From NCBI GenBank assembly GCA_030837935.1, contig JAUQXU010000452.1, positions 1-10,133 on the forward strand: a stretch of DNA of 10,133 bases, given 5' to 3'. The translations under genes were made by a program, and so were the position numbers. Below the pieces are notes generated by a model. It worked only from the letters and a program-made list of their open reading frames with translations. It did no database searches and was not told the DNA's origin. The stretch is from Candidatus Brocadia sp. Lineage in GTDB: Bacteria; Planctomycetota; Brocadiia; Brocadiales; Brocadiaceae. Positions 5,387 to 10,133 of this stretch are shown in pieces. How positions within the stretch are numbered: the first letter of the stretch is position 1; the number at the start of each line of letters is the position of its first letter.

Positions 5387-6057
5387 AATATTTCTCTCCT
5401 TATCTGGCCAAAGCATTTTTGCCAATCCTGAATGTCACATATTTTTTTTATAAACAGGTTATTAATTTCCTTAAGTCCTAATTCAACTTTGTCACCAAAA
5501 CATATTTCTATCTGCTTTATATCCATTTCTATTTGATTCCATTTTTTGTGTCCTACGGAATGACTTATAGCGTTAAATAGAGTTTCCAAATAATTTACGT
5601 CGCAGAAGACCCGTTGTACGAAGCCTTTTATTGCTCTTTTTTCCAAAGGCTTAATTTTTTGCAAAATCTCCATTAACAGAATTAATTCAAAAGGATAAAC
5701 TAACAATCGATGTCCTTTTTCGCTAAAAACTTTATGGGAATTTAATGCAGAGAAGGACATAGCAATAAGAGGGGCACGCATCCCATCCATTCTAAGTTGC
5801 CGAATGTGGGCAATATCCCTGGAGTCTGGAGACACACTCTCGAGATGGGTAATAAGCACTTCAATATTATCCTTTTCTTCAAAGGCTATGATTCCGCCAA
5901 TGGAGGAAATTTCTCTGATGGGTAAATCTTGCCATCCGCGCTCTTCTAAAACATTTTTACAGTAATTTTTAAGCACCATAATTAGCGCTTTTCTCATGTA
6001 TCCATTAGGGTGCACAATGAGGATGATTCCAGATTGGTTTTTTACATTGTTAAACAT
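5368..6057 (-). CDS. Pseudo-receiver protein with helical C-terminal half
   Basis: A 229-residue protein between the ATPase and nuclease genes. Residues 8-135 follow the alternating strand/helix pattern of a response-regulator receiver (IILIV, VLIT, APLIAMSFSA, RLLVYPFEL), but the working residues are gone: His16-Pro17 replaces the acidic pair, Thr70-His71 sits at the phospho-acceptor position, and Tyr121 replaces the conserved Lys before Pro-Phe. It should not be phosphorylated in the usual way and may act as a constitutive binding module or decoy. Residues 145-229 are predicted helical and contain NAISHSVGH (162-170), faintly like a histidine-kinase H-box. The start ATG lies 11 bases after the ATPase stop with no clear ribosome-binding site, so coupled translation is likely. 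Its last 19 bases overlap the next gene. No family name is offered; a partner or adaptor of the two large proteins is an inference. Confidence 0.75.
   Translation of the reverse strand: MFNNVKNQSGIILIVHPNGYMRKALIMVLKNYCKNVLEERGWQDLPIREISSIGGIIAFEEKDNIEVLITHLESVSPDSRDIAHIRQLRMDGMRAPLIAMSFSALNSHKVFSEKGHRLLVYPFELILLMEILQKIKPLEKRAIKGFVQRVFCDVNYLETLFNAISHSVGHKKWNQIEMDIKQIEICFGDKVELGLKEINNLFIKKICDIQDWQKCFGQIRREILCHTEY
5396..5401 (-). promoter_or_regulatory. Ribosome-binding site that fixes the start of the nuclease gene
   Basis: AAGGAG lies nine bases before the ATG at 5386, inside the 3' end of the pseudo-receiver gene. It supports this ATG over the in-frame TTG at 5425 and ATG at 5416, and implies that the two genes overlap by 19 bases. 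Confidence 0.75.
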
Positions 6058-6068
6058 TATAGTGTTTA
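6051..6068 (-). promoter_or_regulatory. Near-palindrome covering the gap and start codon between ATPase and pseudo-receiver genes
   Basis: TAAACATTATAGTGTTTA is palindromic except for one base pair. It fills the whole 11-base gap and includes the start codon of the pseudo-receiver gene. As RNA it makes an AT-rich hairpin of about six pairs that holds the AUG, consistent with translation depending on ribosomes arriving from the ATPase gene. The stem is weak. Confidence 0.35.
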
Positions 6069-9000
6069 CTATTCGTTTTTAATGCCGTATCTTTCCCTTG
6101 ATTGTCTTATAATTCTATCCCTCTTCTTAAAATCTGCCGGCATAATTTCAATTGGTATGGTCTTTATGGTAAGGGGTGGTAACAACTCGCCATCCATAAG
6201 CAGACTGGCATAGGCGTGGTAGAGCGGGATTGTCCTGAAATTATCTGCGCTTATTTTATTCGCAAAATGTTCCTGTAAATATTTACTGTCCTCAACTCCA
6301 GCCTTAAATGCAATAAGCGATCCTATATTTCCAAATAATGCACTACGCATCGCCTTTCCAAGTTGTTCGAGATACTGATTCGCAAGGATCAATGAAATTT
6401 TGTACTTTCGCGCCTCTGACACCATAGAGGTGAATGTCTCATCGTATCCTTCCTTTGAATAACTGAGTCCACTGGTAGAGACAAAATTCTGAAATTCGTC
6501 AATAAACAAGTAAAAAGGCCTTCTATCCGCCGTTGGCACAGAAGAACGTGATAATGTAGAAAGTCTGATTTTTGTTGAGATAATCATCCCTAGTATATTT
6601 GCGTTAATCTCTCCTATGAGTCCTCTCGGAAGGCTTACTATCAATATCTTACCTTTATTCATAATTTCACTCATATCAATAGTTGATTCTTTTGCTCCTA
6701 AAATAGAACGCATAGTCTTTACGTTGTTTATTCTATCGAATTTGCTGATAATATACGTGGCCATATCAGCCAAATCTCCCTTCCATTTTTCCTTCTCTTT
6801 TCGCCAAAAATCATCAACATCTTTATCTCTTGGTGAGGTCGTATTTAACTTTTTTAAGCATTTCTCTCTAAAATCTGTATCATGCCATATTTTTGAAAAA
6901 TTCGTTAATGTCAGACTATTTACCAGCAAAAGTATCAGGGTATTTCTCATCCCTCTTTCAAACACAGGACCCATGCTTTCTGTACTAAACAGTTTAAACA
7001 TCATCGCAACAAATTCCTGCACAATCATATCCTGCTCTTCTTCAGAACCATCATTCTCGAGAAGATTTATTCCTATGGGCCTTTCATCACGCGGATTGAA
7101 ATATATTACATCATTAACCCTTTCCTCCGGAATTCTTTCAAGTAACCTTTCCGCAAGATCCTCATGAGGGTCAATCAGGCATAGTCCTTCACCTTTCTCA
7201 ATTACCGATAATATGAGCCGTAAAAGAAGTGTAGATTTGCCACTGCCCGTCTTTCCACAAATGTATAAATGTTTATTAATATCCACATCAGTTATACATA
7301 TGGGTTCAACCCTATCCTCCCTAAAACCTTCTGCAAGAAGAAAAGAATCTCGTTCTAATGGTCGTCGATATTGCCTTGGTAACTCAACTATCTTTGTTCT
7401 ATCCTCTTCAATACCTGGAACTCCATCAGCATCCGGGAATGGTAACTTAAACAAGACAGATGCCTGGGAAAAATCTATAAAATCTTGTAATAAATTGGCA
7501 CTACCATCACCTGCTGTTACAGGGATCTCGTTATATTTTATTGATGGTATAGTTGTATCCTTGTTAACAGTACTATCAACAAATTCAGCAGTGCTTTCAA
7601 CTCCCAGATAATCGTATCGTATATTCTCAAGAAGAGATACTGGTATTGGGTTATCTGAGGCAATAAAAAAATGGTATAAAAAACCACCTTCACTACTTGA
7701 TCTTAGTTCATTGCTAATACCATTGAATGCATTGTCCATCTCCTCTGGCGTAATAAAATCCAGGGTGAGATTTTCCTCCTGCATATTCTTTCTTGAATCT
7801 GCCAAGAAGCCTATCTCTCCTGAAGATGACCCCATCATAGGAATATTCTTGAGGCGATTAATTTCCTTAATCCTATCGAAAATAATCTCTCTACAATCGC
7901 ATGGAGCAAGCGTTAACCCTATAACAGAAGGCTCTTTCATGGCCATTACTTGCTTTACTGTGGTAAGGAGATTTGAATTAGAATTTGAAAAGATAGGATA
8001 AAACCACTCAAAGCAATCGCTCTTATTGGGCTTAATTTCAAATCTGCGCCGTTTTATGCTAAATATATTGCTAATCTTAAAGTCATCTATAAGAATTAAG
8101 AATTCTGTTTCTCTCTTTACAGGGACATATCTATAAATTGGGGCAAACATCCGCAGATAATTCCATAAATCCTTTGAGAAACTACGAGCCTTTTCTTGTG
8201 ATTCTTCAATAGTATTTCCTGTTGTTTTTCCAACAAATACCATTTCGAATCTTTTCTCATCTGGAAAACTCTGAAGGCGTAAACTCAAAGCTCTTCCATC
8301 GGCAGATTGTTTACAAAGCCACAATAAAAGCCTATTCTGAATATCCTTTAACTTATCAACCTCTTTTGCCAGAGATTCAGAGGGCACGCCCCTTACTGAT
8401 TCAACTCTATAAGCAAAACGGGCGATCCATTGATTGTTAACTTCCTCATAGGAGCAATTAAAGTAAGGATTTCCTTCAATCTTATGAGTGTAGCCCTTTT
8501 CACTTTTTCTGGTAAGATTCTCTCTGAATTTTATCGCATTGGAGAGTATTTCTTTAAGCTTTTGGTAATATTTTTCTGGATCTCTATCATCAGAACCGAG
8601 TTCTTTGGCAAAGTAGTTAAAGGCACCGGCTTCCTGGCATTTCCTGAAATAGGGCAGATCGGTAAGGGCTGAAAATACGATAATTGGAATATGCGGATGC
8701 CTATCAGTCATTCTCTCTATAAGGTGGATACTTCTCTCAGGTAAATCAGGCATCATGAGGTCAAGGAGCAGGATATCAAAATCTAGTTCTTCCTTCGATT
8801 CGATTTCATTGATACATTTTTCTCTATCAGTTCCTGAAGAAATAGAGTAATCCTGTTTATTAAAAACAGTTTCTAAAACAATATCCCATCCGGAAGTAAT
8901 CGCCTCATCATCGAGAAGCAATATCCTCGTAGGCTTTAAGGATTTTGAGATATAAATACCCGGTGATAAGCATTGTTTTCCATCATCAAAGCTATCAAGA

Positions 9001-9650
9001 TAACTGCTTATTATTTCCCCGTAAGACTTAAGCCCTGGTATTTTATTTGAACGTTGTTTTATAGATTCAATAGCTGATAGATAATCTGGCTTTCCTATAT
9101 CACTTGTATAATACGCACCCTGAAGTATCCTTATTGCACTTGCAAGATTTGCACATCTATGCCTGAAATTAGCATCTTTCTGATATGTTAAAGAGTAACC
9201 ATACTCGTCTTTAACATAATCCATCCCTGTTGTTTCAACGGGTACTGCCTCTCTGAGAATATCTCTGAGTTTGTCTATTTTGGCGGGTAATTGCAGGTGG
9301 TACATGCCTTTCCCGAAGCTCATTATTGGTCTGTTTGTCCTGGGTGACATGGTAAATCTTTTTTCGATCTTATCTTGTGTAGTAAAGGAGAGTATCAGGA
9401 AGGATGAGGCAATCGAATATTTAAACCTGAATTCTTCTAACAGACTGATAGCATCTTCGTCATCGTAAAAGATTAAGAGGGATTCATCGGGTTTGGAGTT
9501 TAATATCTTTTTGATTAACCTATTCAACTCCTTTTTCATTATCCCATTTTTGTCAGGGGATAAAACTTTAATTACCGGTTCAATACCAAGCTGTTTTAGG
9601 ACTAAATCTAAACCGAATTTTTGAGATGTGAAGAGATAGGCTATATGCAT
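6069..9650 (-). CDS. REC-fused HerA/TraG/VirD4-type ATPase
   Basis: A 1193-residue protein. Residues 1-138 look like a degenerate receiver. Residues 241-375 are an intact receiver with Asp247/Asp248, phospho-acceptor Asp297 (in LLLDLMMPD), Ser327 and Lys349. Residues 390-735 match nothing I can name but precede the motor as in TraG/HerA-type proteins. The motor (about 795-1180) has Walker A GKTGSGKST (799-807), the family motif LIDPHEDL (825-832, usually DPHGDL), IYFNPRD after it, Walker B LFIDEFQ with Asp1051-Glu1052, and LANQYLEQL (1089-1097) as sensor. These ATPases are hexameric pumps that move DNA in conjugation, end resection and defence. No membrane segment is seen, unlike VirD4 coupling proteins. 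The GN.G...F.G stretch has Lys1116 where I recall Arg. The ATG at 9650 is preferred; an in-frame TTG at 9671 would add 7 residues, and neither has a good ribosome-binding site. Next to a nuclease gene, a DNA-processing pair is likely. Confidence 0.88.
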   Translation of the reverse strand: MHIAYLFTSQKFGLDLVLKQLGIEPVIKVLSPDKNGIMKKELNRLIKKILNSKPDESLLIFYDDEDAISLLEEFRFKYSIASSFLILSFTTQDKIEKRFTMSPRTNRPIMSFGKGMYHLQLPAKIDKLRDILREAVPVETTGMDYVKDEYGYSLTYQKDANFRHRCANLASAIRILQGAYYTSDIGKPDYLSAIESIKQRSNKIPGLKSYGEIISSYLDSFDDGKQCLSPGIYISKSLKPTRILLLDDEAITSGWDIVLETVFNKQDYSISSGTDREKCINEIESKEELDFDILLLDLMMPDLPERSIHLIERMTDRHPHIPIIVFSALTDLPYFRKCQEAGAFNYFAKELGSDDRDPEKYYQKLKEILSNAIKFRENLTRKSEKGYTHKIEGNPYFNCSYEEVNNQWIARFAYRVESVRGVPSESLAKEVDKLKDIQNRLLLWLCKQSADGRALSLRLQSFPDEKRFEMVFVGKTTGNTIEESQEKARSFSKDLWNYLRMFAPIYRYVPVKRETEFLILIDDFKISNIFSIKRRRFEIKPNKSDCFEWFYPIFSNSNSNLLTTVKQVMAMKEPSVIGLTLAPCDCREIIFDRIKEINRLKNIPMMGSSSGEIGFLADSRKNMQEENLTLDFITPEEMDNAFNGISNELRSSSEGGFLYHFFIASDNPIPVSLLENIRYDYLGVESTAEFVDSTVNKDTTIPSIKYNEIPVTAGDGSANLLQDFIDFSQASVLFKLPFPDADGVPGIEEDRTKIVELPRQYRRPLERDSFLLAEGFREDRVEPICITDVDINKHLYICGKTGSGKSTLLLRLILSVIEKGEGLCLIDPHEDLAERLLERIPEERVNDVIYFNPRDERPIGINLLENDGSEEEQDMIVQEFVAMMFKLFSTESMGPVFERGMRNTLILLLVNSLTLTNFSKIWHDTDFREKCLKKLNTTSPRDKDVDDFWRKEKEKWKGDLADMATYIISKFDRINNVKTMRSILGAKESTIDMSEIMNKGKILIVSLPRGLIGEINANILGMIISTKIRLSTLSRSSVPTADRRPFYLFIDEFQNFVSTSGLSYSKEGYDETFTSMVSEARKYKISLILANQYLEQLGKAMRSALFGNIGSLIAFKAGVEDSKYLQEHFANKISADNFRTIPLYHAYASLLMDGELLPPLTIKTIPIEIMPADFKKRDRIIRQSRERYGIKNE

Positions 9651-9696
9651 ATTGGTCTGGTTTCTGTACAAATTCTTTGTTTATTGTTCTGAGAAT

Positions 9697-10086
9697 TTAC
9701 TTAGTAATCTTTCTGACAGCAAATGCTTTTGGGAAATTACTATATAATTCTTTTTTATGTAAGAAAATCTTGACACAATCCTTTTTTGAAAGTTGAGCAC
9801 AATGCTCTACATCCTTTTGATTGAACTGCACGTATGTTTTTGTTCCGTTTATAGAGGCGAAAATAGTTCCTGTCCCATTTTTGGTATCAAGAGAATCAAT
9901 TTTTCCCTCAAGTTCCAATGGCGTATCTTTTGTAGCCTCTTTTTTGGATGGTATTCGTTCTTTTTTGATAGAAGAAGTAACGAGTTTATTTACTTTTACA
10001 TTCTTAACATGGTGCAAAAATGGTGATAATACCCCATTTAATTCTTCAAAAGCTTTTGGAATCTGATACTTAATATTTTTACCCAT
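9697..10086 (-). CDS. Small protein with cold-shock-like/OB-type C-terminal domain
   Basis: A 129-residue protein, first of the visible operon and 46 bases before the ATPase gene. Residues 1-55 are basic with no recognisable domain (Lys-rich from 29 to 53). Residues 59-127 alternate short beta segments in the order of an OB fold: GKIDSL, GTGTIFASI, TYVQF, then a helix with KDVEHC, CVKIFL and AFAVRKI. This resembles cold-shock-type domains (G-I, G-x-I, F-x-x-D, V-x-F, A-x-x-V), which bind single-stranded nucleic acid, although the aromatic RNP motifs are poorly kept. The ATG at 10086 has only a weak GCGAAG upstream. The frame stays open to the window edge, so the true start could lie further upstream. 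A nucleic-acid-binding accessory to the ATPase and nuclease is an inference; the beta domain recalls the C-terminus of the last operon gene. Confidence 0.7.
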   Translation of the reverse strand: MGKNIKYQIPKAFEELNGVLSPFLHHVKNVKVNKLVTSSIKKERIPSKKEATKDTPLELEGKIDSLDTKNGTGTIFASINGTKTYVQFNQKDVEHCAQLSKKDCVKIFLHKKELYSNFPKAFAVRKITK

Positions 10087-10133
10087 CTTCGCATTTACTC
10101 TTAATTGCCATATCCTTTGGAAAACTGACTTAC

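Noticed and set aside
6616..7167. 183-codon plus-strand frame opposite the ATPase motor
   Set aside because: It is the antisense shadow of a strongly conserved ATPase region; Ser/Leu/Ile-rich composition is typical of such shadows.
10101..10133. Possible tail of an upstream gene ending VSQFSKGYGN and a stop
   Set aside because: Only ten codons are visible at the window edge, and the frame of the 129-residue gene is also open there, so the two cannot be told apart.
1..10133. CRISPR array, tRNA or rRNA genes, transposase or integrase
   Set aside because: No regularly spaced repeats, cloverleaf-like segment, rRNA-like stretch or DDE/tyrosine recombinase motif was seen on either strand.

Overview
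The window is AT-rich bacterial DNA in which every gene I can support lies on the minus strand, so the reading order runs from high to low coordinates. A partial lipoprotein gene at the left edge suggests a Gram-negative-type cell envelope. The DNA holds GC-rich hairpins and near-palindromic repeats between genes, as seen in repeat-laden environmental genomes (anammox planctomycetes and some deltaproteobacteria come to mind). I cannot assign the organism from this sequence alone.

The right four fifths (1826-10086) is one compact operon of four genes. In order of transcription they are: a 129-residue protein ending in a cold-shock-like/OB-type beta domain (9697-10086); a roughly 1190-residue protein joining a receiver-like region and an intact response-regulator receiver (REC) to a HerA/TraG/VirD4-type ATPase (6069-9650); a 229-residue protein with a degenerate receiver that lacks the phosphorylation residues (5368-6057); and a 1186-residue protein built as REC, degenerate protein kinase, NERD/PD-(D/E)XK-type nuclease, coiled coil, duplicated linker and cold-shock-like C-terminus (1826-5386). 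Spacing is 46 nt, 11 nt and a 19-nt overlap, so co-expression is likely. No sensor histidine kinase and no DNA-binding output domain is visible, so the receivers are more likely to regulate an ATPase/nuclease machine than transcription. I do not recognise this as a named system. A phospho-regulated DNA-translocating or DNA-cutting system, perhaps for defence against foreign DNA, is my inference.

The left fifth holds a 731-nt gene-free stretch (1095-1825) with a palindrome just after the operon, a G-quadruplex-type motif and short repeats. Next come a 53-residue cysteine-rich protein with a very strong ribosome-binding site (933-1094) and a small zinc-ribbon protein (585-863). A 462-nt gene-free stretch with two repeat-like structured elements follows (123-584), and then the start of a lipoprotein gene running off the left edge (1-122).

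All domain calls are from reading the translated sequence by eye. No database search, structure prediction or alignment was run.
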